Assembly (NCBI RefSeq): GCF_003574425.1
Contig: NZ_QLIU01000037.1
Location: forward strand, 1 to 35,611
Reading direction: 5' to 3'
From: Cysteiniphilum halobium
Lineage (GTDB): Bacteria; Pseudomonadota; Gammaproteobacteria; Francisellales; Francisellaceae
Length of the DNA: 35,611 nt
Shown here: positions 9,144 through 16,276 of the stretch, piece by piece
Layout: every line of letters starts with the position of its first letter
How positions within the stretch are numbered: the first letter of the stretch is position 1
Made by a program: the position numbers and the translations under genes
Notes under the pieces: model-generated
What the model saw: only the letters and a program-made list of their open reading frames with translations
Database searches by the model: none
Told to the model about the DNA's origin: nothing

Positions 9144-9962
9144 TTATTTTTGCTTTTGCTTCTTACGTTTGCTTTCCATCTTAAATGCAATATATGCTCC
9201 AACGACAACGCACGTTGAGATAATGGCAATCATCAATGTCGCTAGAGCATTAATCTCAGGTGTAGGTCCATTTTTCACGGTTGAATAAATATACATCGGT
9301 AAGGTAGGGTCACTGCTACCTGCCACGAATTCGGTAATGACTAAATCATCAATCGATAGGGTAAATGCCAACAAAAATGAAGCAATGAGCGAGGGGATAA
9401 TTTGTGGCAAAGTGATCTGGAAGAAAATTTTAGCAGGTTTGGCGCCCAAATCCATTGCTGCTTCTTCAATGGAGCGATCAGCACTGGCAATACGTGCTTG
9501 CATAACAATCGTGACATAGGCAGTACAAAAGGTAATATGCGCGATAATAATCGTCATCATGCCGCGCCCGTGCGGCCAACCGATGAGGTTTTGTAAAGAG
9601 GTAAACATCAACAAAAGTGACACCCCAAGGACGATATCTGGCAACACCAGAGGAGTGATGACCATACCATAGAGAAAGCTTTTACTTCTGAAATAACTAA
9701 AACGTGTCATGATATAAGCAACCATAGTACCCAGTACCGTGGCACATAGTGAAGCGATAAGGGCGACTTGTAAGCTGATTAAAGCAGCACTGATAATATC
9801 ACTATCTTGAAAAAGTTCTTTATACCAATCTAGGGTAAACCCACCCCATAGATTAATGATTTGTGAATTACTAAATGAAAAGAGAATTAAAATCACTAAA
9901 GGGATATATAAAAATATGAGTCCGATAATAAGCATTATTTTGCTGTAAGAGAAAATACGCAT
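9144..9962 (-). CDS. potI: Polyamine ABC transporter permease PotI
   Basis: A 272-residue inner-membrane permease with six predicted helices, the second membrane subunit of a putrescine-type importer. It contains the EAA loop (DRSIEEAAMDLGAKP) that docks on the ATPase, and long stretches match E. coli PotI as I recall it (IGWPHGRGMMTI, AHITFCTAYV, PEINALATL). The start is the ATG at 9962, behind AGGGAG and touching the potH stop (TAATG). A longer frame from 10073 would overlap potH by over 100 bases and adds an N-terminus unlike the family. Last gene of potG-potH-potI; no binding protein (PotF) follows. Confidence 0.92.
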   Translation of the reverse strand: MRIFSYSKIMLIIGLIFLYIPLVILILFSFSNSQIINLWGGFTLDWYKELFQDSDIISAALISLQVALIASLCATVLGTMVAYIMTRFSYFRSKSFLYGMVITPLVLPDIVLGVSLLLMFTSLQNLIGWPHGRGMMTIIIAHITFCTAYVTIVMQARIASADRSIEEAAMDLGAKPAKIFFQITLPQIIPSLIASFLLAFTLSIDDLVITEFVAGSSDPTLPMYIYSTVKNGPTPEINALATLMIAIISTCVVVGAYIAFKMESKRKKQKQK

Positions 9963-10879
9963 TATAAACTCCCTGATGCTTTTGCTTGACGTTGTTGGAT
10001 TTTTTGCATCCAAATTACAGGGATCACGAGAATAATCAACAAGATAACCGACATCGCTGCTGACATTCCCCAATTATTGGCAGTAAAAAATTGCTCCCAA
10101 ATAACACTTCCGATCATAACACTATTTAACCCACCCATGATTTGGGGCACGACCACTTCACCAACCGCAGGAATAAATACTAACAAGCTCCCTGCGATAA
10201 GTCCTGGCATAGACAGTGGTAAGGTGACTTTAAAAAACGTTGTAATTGGGGTGGCACCTAAATCAGCGGCGGCATCGTTTAAAATGGGATCAAGTTTAAT
10301 CAATGTTGCATAAAGTGGTAACACCAAAAAAGGTAGATAACAATATACCATGCCTAGATACATTGAGAAATTATTGTATAACAGTGCCATGCTTGGGAAG
10401 CCTAATTTCATCAAAAAGACATTTAACTGATGATTACCCAATAGGGTGACCCATGCATAAGTGCGTAATAAGAATGATGTCCAGTAAGGAATAATAATCA
10501 TAATAAGGAAAATTAGCTGGACATTTTTGCGCTTGATACGAGATAGCGCCAATGCCATTGGGTAACCAATTAAAATACATAAAATAGTTGTAAAAAAAGC
10601 AACACTCACCGAGTCAAACAGGGCAATAAACACCAAGTTAGAGCTTAGTGTTTGCATGTAGTTAGCTAAGTGTAAAATGATATGTAATGTATGATCAGTG
10701 TATTGCAGAATTGCCGTGAAGGGGGGCGTGCCATTGGCAGGTAAAGTGAAGCTTATTGTTAGAACAAACAAAAAAGGAATAAGTAAAAACACCATAAACC
10801 ACAGCATGGGCACCAAGATAACAAAGCGATTTTGCCATTTGTGGACCAGGTTTGGATCAAGGTTATGAAACCACTTCAT
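9962..10879 (-). CDS. potH: Polyamine ABC transporter permease PotH
   Basis: A 305-residue permease paired with PotI. It has an N-terminal cytoplasmic stretch, a first helix (VPMLWFMVFLLIPFLFVLTI), a large periplasmic loop and the EAA loop (DPILNDAAADLGATP). Sequence AVGEVVVPQIMGG and the W-x2-Q-F-FTANNWGMSAA region are typical of PotB/PotH. The start overlaps the potG stop in an ATGA (10876-10879), and the stop overlaps the potI start, so the three proteins are made in a coupled way. Together with PotG they form the membrane complex for putrescine or a related polyamine; substrate choice depends on a binding protein not encoded here. Confidence 0.92.
   Translation of the reverse strand: MKWFHNLDPNLVHKWQNRFVILVPMLWFMVFLLIPFLFVLTISFTLPANGTPPFTAILQYTDHTLHIILHLANYMQTLSSNLVFIALFDSVSVAFFTTILCILIGYPMALALSRIKRKNVQLIFLIMIIIPYWTSFLLRTYAWVTLLGNHQLNVFLMKLGFPSMALLYNNFSMYLGMVYCYLPFLVLPLYATLIKLDPILNDAAADLGATPITTFFKVTLPLSMPGLIAGSLLVFIPAVGEVVVPQIMGGLNSVMIGSVIWEQFFTANNWGMSAAMSVILLIILVIPVIWMQKIQQRQAKASGSL
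9969..9974 (-). promoter_or_regulatory. Ribosome binding site fixing the potI start
   Basis: AGGGAG on the minus strand inside the end of potH, 6 bases before the ATG at 9962. It supports the short PotI form. Confidence 0.7.
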
Positions 10880-12018
10880 GAGTATAGCACCATAATATTT
10901 TCAGGCTCCCACGTCAGATAAATCGTATCTTCCCAGGTTGGGTGATCGGCATTACGCTCAACGTTAAAATCTGTTGCCGTGATGCGTTTACCACTGGCAC
11001 TTTCAACGTGATAAGTTGATAAACCACCCATATAGGCAATATCTTTAACTTTACCAACAATCGTGTTTACTGGTTGACTGGGATTATAATCTTCAGGTGG
11101 TGTTTTAGATATAGATATTTTCTCAGGCCTTAATCCAACCCATATTTGTTGTGCTTCTACGCCATCAATGCGGCGGTCTAGTTTGAATGAACACTTGGTT
11201 TCATCGGAATCAATCACACTGGAGCCATCATTAATTTCACTAATAGCACCTTCAAAAATGGCACTTTTACCAATAAAGTTAGCCACAAAGCGCGTTTTTG
11301 GAAACTCATAGACTTCTTGAGGGGGGCTGACTTGTTCCAACCAGCCTTCCGACATAATGCCAATACGAGATGCCATCGTCATTGCTTCTTCTTGGTCGTG
11401 CGTGACCATGATAAAGGTGCTACCGGTTTGCTCTTGAATATCCACCAGTTCAAATTTCATTTGATCACGTAAGTTTTTATCCAGTGCTGATAAGGGCTCA
11501 TCTAATAGGATAAGTTTAGGTCGTTTTGCTAAGCAACGTGCTAAAGCTGCACGTTGGCGCTGGCCTCCTGATAGCTGATGGGGTTTACGTTTCGCCAAAT
11601 GCTCCATTTTAATAATTTTAAGCGCAGATGCAGTACGTTTAATAATTTCATCTTTGGGGAGGTTGTCTTGTTTTAGACCAAACATGATATTTTGTTCAAT
11701 GGTCATGTGTGGAAAAAGCGCATAAGATTGAAACATCATATTAATTGGGCGATTATACGGTGGGATATTAGTCATATCCACACCATCAATTAGTATTTTG
11801 CCATCAGTGGGTTGTTCAAATCCAGCTAAGAGCCTAAGTAACGTACTTTTGCCACTGCCTGAGCTACCAAGAAGTGCGAAAAATTCTTTTGGATAAATAT
11901 CTAAAGAAATACCATCAACGGCAGTATGACCATCATCAAAACGTTTGACTAAATTACGAATGCTGATGAGTGGTTTCTTGTTATTATTTGTTCTCTCCAT
12001 TGGGCATAAATCCCCCAT
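10876..12018 (-). CDS. potG: Polyamine ABC transporter ATPase PotG
   Basis: A 380-residue ABC ATPase that powers polyamine uptake. Walker A (GSSGSGKST), Q-loop in FQSYALFPHMT, signature LSGGQRQRAALA, Walker B LILLDEPLSALD and the switch His in MVTHDQEEA are intact; a C-terminal TOBE domain (VGLRPEKISI) follows. The PPYNRPINMMFQSYALFPHM region and GLKQDNLPK match E. coli PotG as recalled. The start is uncertain: the ATG at 12018 has no ribosome site, while an ATG at 12000 (six codons in) has GGGGGA 10 bases ahead and would remove an N-terminus absent from homologues. First gene of the transporter operon. Confidence 0.92.
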   Translation of the reverse strand: MGDLCPMERTNNNKKPLISIRNLVKRFDDGHTAVDGISLDIYPKEFFALLGSSGSGKSTLLRLLAGFEQPTDGKILIDGVDMTNIPPYNRPINMMFQSYALFPHMTIEQNIMFGLKQDNLPKDEIIKRTASALKIIKMEHLAKRKPHQLSGGQRQRAALARCLAKRPKLILLDEPLSALDKNLRDQMKFELVDIQEQTGSTFIMVTHDQEEAMTMASRIGIMSEGWLEQVSPPQEVYEFPKTRFVANFIGKSAIFEGAISEINDGSSVIDSDETKCSFKLDRRIDGVEAQQIWVGLRPEKISISKTPPEDYNPSQPVNTIVGKVKDIAYMGGLSTYHVESASGKRITATDFNVERNADHPTWEDTIYLTWEPENIMVLYS

Positions 12019-12084
12019 CTGTTAGTAGCGTTAAAAAAAATCAGGCTATAGGATAAAGGGGTTTTTATAAAATAGAAAGCAGAT

Positions 12085-12130
12085 TTCAAGATAAATAGAG
12101 CTTGCCTTTAAGTGCAATCAATATCTTGAA
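12085..12130. promoter_or_regulatory. Inverted repeat between potG and the aldo/keto reductase gene
   Basis: TTCAAGATA at 12085-12093 and its exact complement TATCTTGAA at 12122-12130, 28 bases apart. It sits upstream of potG and downstream of the aldo/keto reductase stop. It could be a weak terminator with a large loop or an operator pair for potGHI; there is no T-run to favour termination. Confidence 0.3.
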
Positions 12131-12157
12131 TTAATTCACTAGATGCGTAATTACTGA

Positions 12158-13036
12158 CTATGGTACTTCGCAGCCATTAGCAATTTCTAAAATGGCAAAC
12201 CAATCTTCAAGAGAAAGCTTAATGTCTTTTGCTTTTAATGCATTCTCAAAACGCTTTTGGTTTTGTGTGCCAAGCACAGGCATAACTTTTGCCGGATGCC
12301 TTAGAATCCACGCCAGTGCAATTTGATCAATGCTATCAGCATTATACTTTGGCAATAATGATTGAAGCTTTTGTACCATTTTTTTCTGAGTTTCCAGCTT
12401 TGGTGAGAAAAGTGCTCCACCTGCTAACGGTGACCATGCCATTGGGCGCAGACGATACTGTTGTAATTGATCTAAGGTGCCATCATACATTGGGCTTGTG
12501 TGCAAAAGTGAATACTCAATCTGGTTCGTAATGAGCTCAATTCTACTATTGAGTAAATCAAACTGCGATGATGTGAAGTTTGATACACCAAATGCTTTTA
12601 CTTTTCCCGCATGCTTAAGTTCAGCGAAGCTATCAGCAATTTCATTCACATCCATAATTGGGCTTGGCCTGTGTACTAAGAGGACATCCAGTACATCAAT
12701 GTTGAGATTTTTCAGTGTATTTTCAACGGAAGTTTTAATACTCTTCGCTGATAGGTCATAATGTTTTGTTACAACGTTTGGTGTTGCCGCACAGTGAAGT
12801 TTAATACCGCACTTGCTAACAATTGTCATTTTATCACGTAATGATGGTTTGGCTTTAAGCAGTTGACCAAAGATTGCCTCACAGCGATATTCACCATAGA
12901 TATCAGCATGATCCATAACAGTTACATTATGATCAAGTGCACTTAGGACTAGTGACTCAAGCGCATTTTGGCTTAATTTAGCATCATCTAAGCGCCAAAA
13001 ACCCAAAGCAAATTCATTTAATAGTTTTACCGACAT
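12158..13036 (-). CDS. YdhF-type aldo/keto reductase
   Basis: A 292-residue NAD(P)H-dependent aldo/keto reductase. The catalytic tetrad is visible: Asp42 and Tyr47 in MDHADIYGEY, Lys75 in VSKCGI and His122 in LLVHRPSP. Close relatives are E. coli YdhF (same HADIYG.Y.CEA and the terminal 'EVP/DVP' end, from recall), whose substrate is unknown. It is transcribed divergently from the dioxygenase gene across a 216-base spacer and has a strong ribosome site (AGGAGGGAG, 5 bases from ATG). Because aldo/keto reductases reduce the 6-oxoglucose made in oxidative sulfoquinovose desulfonation (SmoB in Agrobacterium), it may do the same here; that is inferred from position only. Confidence 0.9.
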   Translation of the reverse strand: MSVKLLNEFALGFWRLDDAKLSQNALESLVLSALDHNVTVMDHADIYGEYRCEAIFGQLLKAKPSLRDKMTIVSKCGIKLHCAATPNVVTKHYDLSAKSIKTSVENTLKNLNIDVLDVLLVHRPSPIMDVNEIADSFAELKHAGKVKAFGVSNFTSSQFDLLNSRIELITNQIEYSLLHTSPMYDGTLDQLQQYRLRPMAWSPLAGGALFSPKLETQKKMVQKLQSLLPKYNADSIDQIALAWILRHPAKVMPVLGTQNQKRFENALKAKDIKLSLEDWFAILEIANGCEVP

Positions 13037-13138
13037 AAATACTCCCTCCTTTTAACATAGAAATTTAGTATGGACTCACCTGTGCTAAACACTACAAAAT
13101 ATTTACGATAAGTACAATAACAAAGCAGTCTAAACTAT

Positions 13139-13189
13139 TTTTTGCAAAAATTAATAAATTTTTTTGCATATGCTATATATGTTTTTGCA
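13139..13189. promoter_or_regulatory. Three phased TTTTTGCA repeats in the divergent promoter region
   Basis: The octamer TTTTTGCA occurs at 13139-13146, 13161-13168 and 13182-13189, spaced 22 and 21 bases, that is two helical turns, so all copies face the same side of DNA. The first lies in the palindrome TTTTTGCAAAAA. The block sits between the divergent aldo/keto reductase (start 13036) and dioxygenase (start 13253) genes. It is a candidate multi-site operator or an intrinsically bent A/T-tract region. The regulator is not encoded in the window. Confidence 0.45.
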
Positions 13190-13252
13190 CAAAAAGAAAT
13201 TAAGATAATTTTGATACGCAAAATTTATGATAAAAATTGATGTGGAGGATTC

Positions 13253-14215
13253 ATGGAAATTAAAAATACACCAATAAAAGAGCAGAAAAAATATGAAAGA
13301 TCAGTTTTCCCTTATGTAATCAATGGAGAAAATCAGCAAGATAAATCTGAATTTTTAATATGGGTTCAGCAAAATAAAGATAAGCTTAAAGCAACTTTAC
13401 ACCAAAATGATGCTATTTTATTTAGAAATTGTCCAATTCAGTCTGCTGAAGACTTTGAAAATATGCTCGATGCCGCTGAATTTGAAAATATGGATTATAT
13501 CGGTGGTGCTGCGCCTAGAACACAAGTAACCAAATCACGCATCTTAACTTCAAATGAGTCTCCTGCTTCTGAATCTATTCCCTTTCATCATGAAATGTCT
13601 CAAGTGCCAAACCCACCAAATTATATTTTCTTTTGCTGTGGAATCAGTGCTGAAAAAGGTGGTGCAACTCCTATTATCCGCTCTAAGAGAGTTTATGATC
13701 AATTTCAAAGTATTGATGCTGATTTTGCTAATAAAGTTGAAAAAAGTGGTGTGCGTTACATTCGCGTTATGCCAGAGACAACAGATGCTGACTCTGCTAT
13801 TGGTCGTTCATGGAAAGAAACATTCCAGTGTACAACTAAAGAGGAAGCTGAGAAAAAAATGCAATCACTTGGCATGGAGTATCAGTGGCAAGAGGATCAA
13901 AGTGTTAAAACAACCACTGCTGTATTACCTGCTATTCGTCACTATCAAGATCAGAAAATGTTTTTTAATTCTATTTATGCAGCCTATCATGGCTGGAATG
14001 ACGCCAGAAATGAAGGACATAAGGCAGTGATACTTGCTGATGGCTCTTATATCGATGATAAGGTCATGAATATGTTAACTGAAAGAATGAAAGAAGATAC
14101 TGTACGCTTTGACTGGCAAAAAGGGGATGTGTTATGGATTAACAATAATACCGTTTTGCACTCAAGAGAACCTTATCAAGGTGCTAGAAAGGTCTATGCA
14201 TCTATTGCTCAGTAA
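13253..14215 (+). CDS. 2-oxoglutarate/Fe(II) dioxygenase, TauD/clavaminate synthase-like
   Basis: A 320-residue protein of the TauD/TfdA fold. The facial metal triad is H112-x-E114 (or H113 as an alternative first ligand) and H303 (VLHSREP), with R312 in GARKVY placed to bind 2-oxoglutarate. Glutamate instead of TauD's aspartate in HxD/E is typical of the clavaminate synthase-like group; the layout (FHHEMSQVP, GWKSTF-like GRSWKETF, W/FNS.YAAY.GW) reminds me of Arabidopsis At3g21360. The ATG is 6-7 bases after GGAGG. The gene converges on the sulfoquinovosidase gene and overlaps it by 14 bases. Function is not known; position suggests action on sulfoquinovose (oxygenolytic removal of sulfite), but amino-acid hydroxylation is also possible from the HxE triad. 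Confidence 0.88.
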   Translation: MEIKNTPIKEQKKYERSVFPYVINGENQQDKSEFLIWVQQNKDKLKATLHQNDAILFRNCPIQSAEDFENMLDAAEFENMDYIGGAAPRTQVTKSRILTSNESPASESIPFHHEMSQVPNPPNYIFFCCGISAEKGGATPIIRSKRVYDQFQSIDADFANKVEKSGVRYIRVMPETTDADSAIGRSWKETFQCTTKEEAEKKMQSLGMEYQWQEDQSVKTTTAVLPAIRHYQDQKMFFNSIYAAYHGWNDARNEGHKAVILADGSYIDDKVMNMLTERMKEDTVRFDWQKGDVLWINNNTVLHSREPYQGARKVYASIAQ

Positions 14216-16223
14216 ATTTATTTGAAATTTCCTCAAATAATGGAGCATGCTCAGCCTCTTTACGGTAAAAGACTGGTGGTCTACCTAAAGGAGCATCAAC
14301 GGTAACATAACCGCCAGTGAATTCTTCTTTTGAATAGGCATGTATCCACTTATCTTCAGGTAAATAGACTTCCCATGTCTTTTGATGTTCTTTGTATACG
14401 GGTGCGACAAGGATATCCTTTCCAAGTAAATATTGATATTGAATATCATAGCAGACTTCATCATTTTCATAATGCATAAAAAGCGGTCTTTGCACAGGTA
14501 TACCTTTTGCAGCATTTTCCTTAACAAGTGATTTAATATAAGGCTTTAAGTGCACATAAGTATTGACCATTTTGGCTAAGTGTTTTAATACATTTTCATC
14601 TTGGTCGAACTGGAAGTTATCCTGTGGGCGATTTCCTTCATGTGTGCGCATAACTGGAGTAAAGGCTGCCATTTCTGACCAACGCATAAAAAGTTCTTTA
14701 TTACGTTTTAAACCATGCAGTGTGGTATATCCTCCAATATCACTGTGGTGGAGCCCCATTCCCGATAAACCAGATGATAATGCTGCTGGAATAACCGATG
14801 CTAAACCATCATGCATACTAAAATCTACACATTGATCTCCTGCCCATAACAGGCGATTATAAGGCTGAAAGCCATTAAAACCTGCACGCATAAAATACAT
14901 GATTTCCTCAGATTGCCCTGATTCTTCAACTGCTTCAAAGTTTGCTTTTGCCCAAAGGCGTGGCCAGTCATTATGCATAATCTTTGCACTTTTATTATTA
15001 TAAAGTTTACAATCAACCGGTAAATACTCACCAAAGTCTGCCATCCAGCCTGATAAACCAAAGTCAATCATCTCTTTTCGAATGACACGATCTTTATACC
15101 ATGAAAAAGCCTCAGGATTGGTAAAATCAATGACACCACAGTAAAATTCCCCAAAGTCGATAACATATTCGCTGCCATTATCTTTTGTCGCAAAATAACC
15201 TTTACTGAAAGCTTCATTATATAATGCATGTCCTTGAATAAGGTAAGGGTTAATGTAGCCTAGAAAACGAATACCTTCTTTCTTAAGCTCATGTATTTTC
15301 TTGTCCAAATCTGGATAAAGCGCCTTATCCCATTGCCAGTTCCAGTTAAGGCGTTTGCCAAAGCTTGTACGCCTTTCTCCTTGCCAATCCTGAGCCCAAA
15401 TTCCAGAGACTTTTACCCCTGCATTAAGTGCCTTTTTTGCTTTATTAATGACAATTTCAGTTCCATCTTGAATACCGAGGATAATGCCATTGTACACCCA
15501 CTCTGGCAGTGGTTTTTGGCGCCCAAAAAAGCCACTTAACTTTTCAACGAGTTCTGCATAACTCCTGGCTTGTTCAAATATCAAGGCTTCGGGTACTTCC
15601 CAGCATTGCAGTTCATGAAAATCATGATGTCTAAAATCAAAATCCATATATGCAGTACTTTGCATGTGACAATAATACTTCTTTGTTGAAATAAAAGTCG
15701 ATTGTGGATAGTTTGTATTATAATAATCGCCTCCAGCTTTATCTTTAACATCTGCCTGCCACGTAACATAGCTGGATTTATCCCTTCCAACACCAGGCTC
15801 AGAAGTCCACAGTGGGAAGTGTTTACCACGCAAATTAAAATACGATAGTTGCTCACCACAGCCGTATACCTTTTCTTTTTGGCTAGCATGAATACGAATC
15901 CAAAAACGATTCATTATTTTATTAGAGCAACTAAAATTAACATATAATCGATCGTCTTTTTCCTGCACCTCAAGTTTTACAGATGCCTGATCATGAGAGA
16001 AGTTAATCTTAATATGATTCTTTGAGGTTTTTATAATGCTATATTTTCTAAGTGCAAAGCGCTCAATCAGATAATCAGAAATATCAAAATTTCCACGATA
16101 CATATCCATGTTATCTTCACCAACACCCAAGAATATTAATGGCGAGTTTTCTGTATGCTGAAGTAGCTCCTGCCCATTATATTGTAATGTAAAGCCTTTT
16201 TTATGTTCATTAATTGCAATCAT
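14202..16223 (-). CDS. yihQ: GH31 sulfoquinovosidase (YihQ-like)
   Basis: A 673-residue glycoside hydrolase family 31 enzyme that releases sulfoquinovose from alpha-sulfoquinovosides such as sulfoquinovosylglycerol. The nucleophile D396 (GWMADFGEYLP) and acid/base D463 (WAGDQ) are present. All five residues I recall as the QQRWY sulfonate/sugar recognition set of E. coli YihQ are conserved at a constant offset: Q252, Q278, R291, W294 and Y499 (E. coli 262, 288, 301, 304, 508). Many long blocks match YihQ (FGKR..WNW.W, HHSDIGGYTTL, MRTHEGNRP). There is no signal peptide, so it acts in the cytoplasm after uptake. It is the last gene of the rhaD operon, 53 bases after the permease, with its own AGGAG site. 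Confidence 0.9.
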   Translation of the reverse strand: MIAINEHKKGFTLQYNGQELLQHTENSPLIFLGVGEDNMDMYRGNFDISDYLIERFALRKYSIIKTSKNHIKINFSHDQASVKLEVQEKDDRLYVNFSCSNKIMNRFWIRIHASQKEKVYGCGEQLSYFNLRGKHFPLWTSEPGVGRDKSSYVTWQADVKDKAGGDYYNTNYPQSTFISTKKYYCHMQSTAYMDFDFRHHDFHELQCWEVPEALIFEQARSYAELVEKLSGFFGRQKPLPEWVYNGIILGIQDGTEIVINKAKKALNAGVKVSGIWAQDWQGERRTSFGKRLNWNWQWDKALYPDLDKKIHELKKEGIRFLGYINPYLIQGHALYNEAFSKGYFATKDNGSEYVIDFGEFYCGVIDFTNPEAFSWYKDRVIRKEMIDFGLSGWMADFGEYLPVDCKLYNNKSAKIMHNDWPRLWAKANFEAVEESGQSEEIMYFMRAGFNGFQPYNRLLWAGDQCVDFSMHDGLASVIPAALSSGLSGMGLHHSDIGGYTTLHGLKRNKELFMRWSEMAAFTPVMRTHEGNRPQDNFQFDQDENVLKHLAKMVNTYVHLKPYIKSLVKENAAKGIPVQRPLFMHYENDEVCYDIQYQYLLGKDILVAPVYKEHQKTWEVYLPEDKWIHAYSKEEFTGGYVTVDAPLGRPPVFYRKEAEHAPLFEEISNKFTEQ

Positions 16224-16276
16224 TTTATCTCCTATAAAGCTAAACTGGGTATTAAATAGCGCATTTTTGTTGATGG

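Noticed and set aside
9963-10073. N-terminal extension of PotI from a start at 10073.
   Set aside because: It overlaps potH by more than 100 bases and lacks homology; the ATG at 9962 has AGGGAG and touches the potH stop.
13253-14215. Taurine dioxygenase TauD.
   Set aside because: The metal triad is HxE not HxD, the sequence follows clavaminate synthase-like relatives, and no taurine transporter or other tau gene is nearby.
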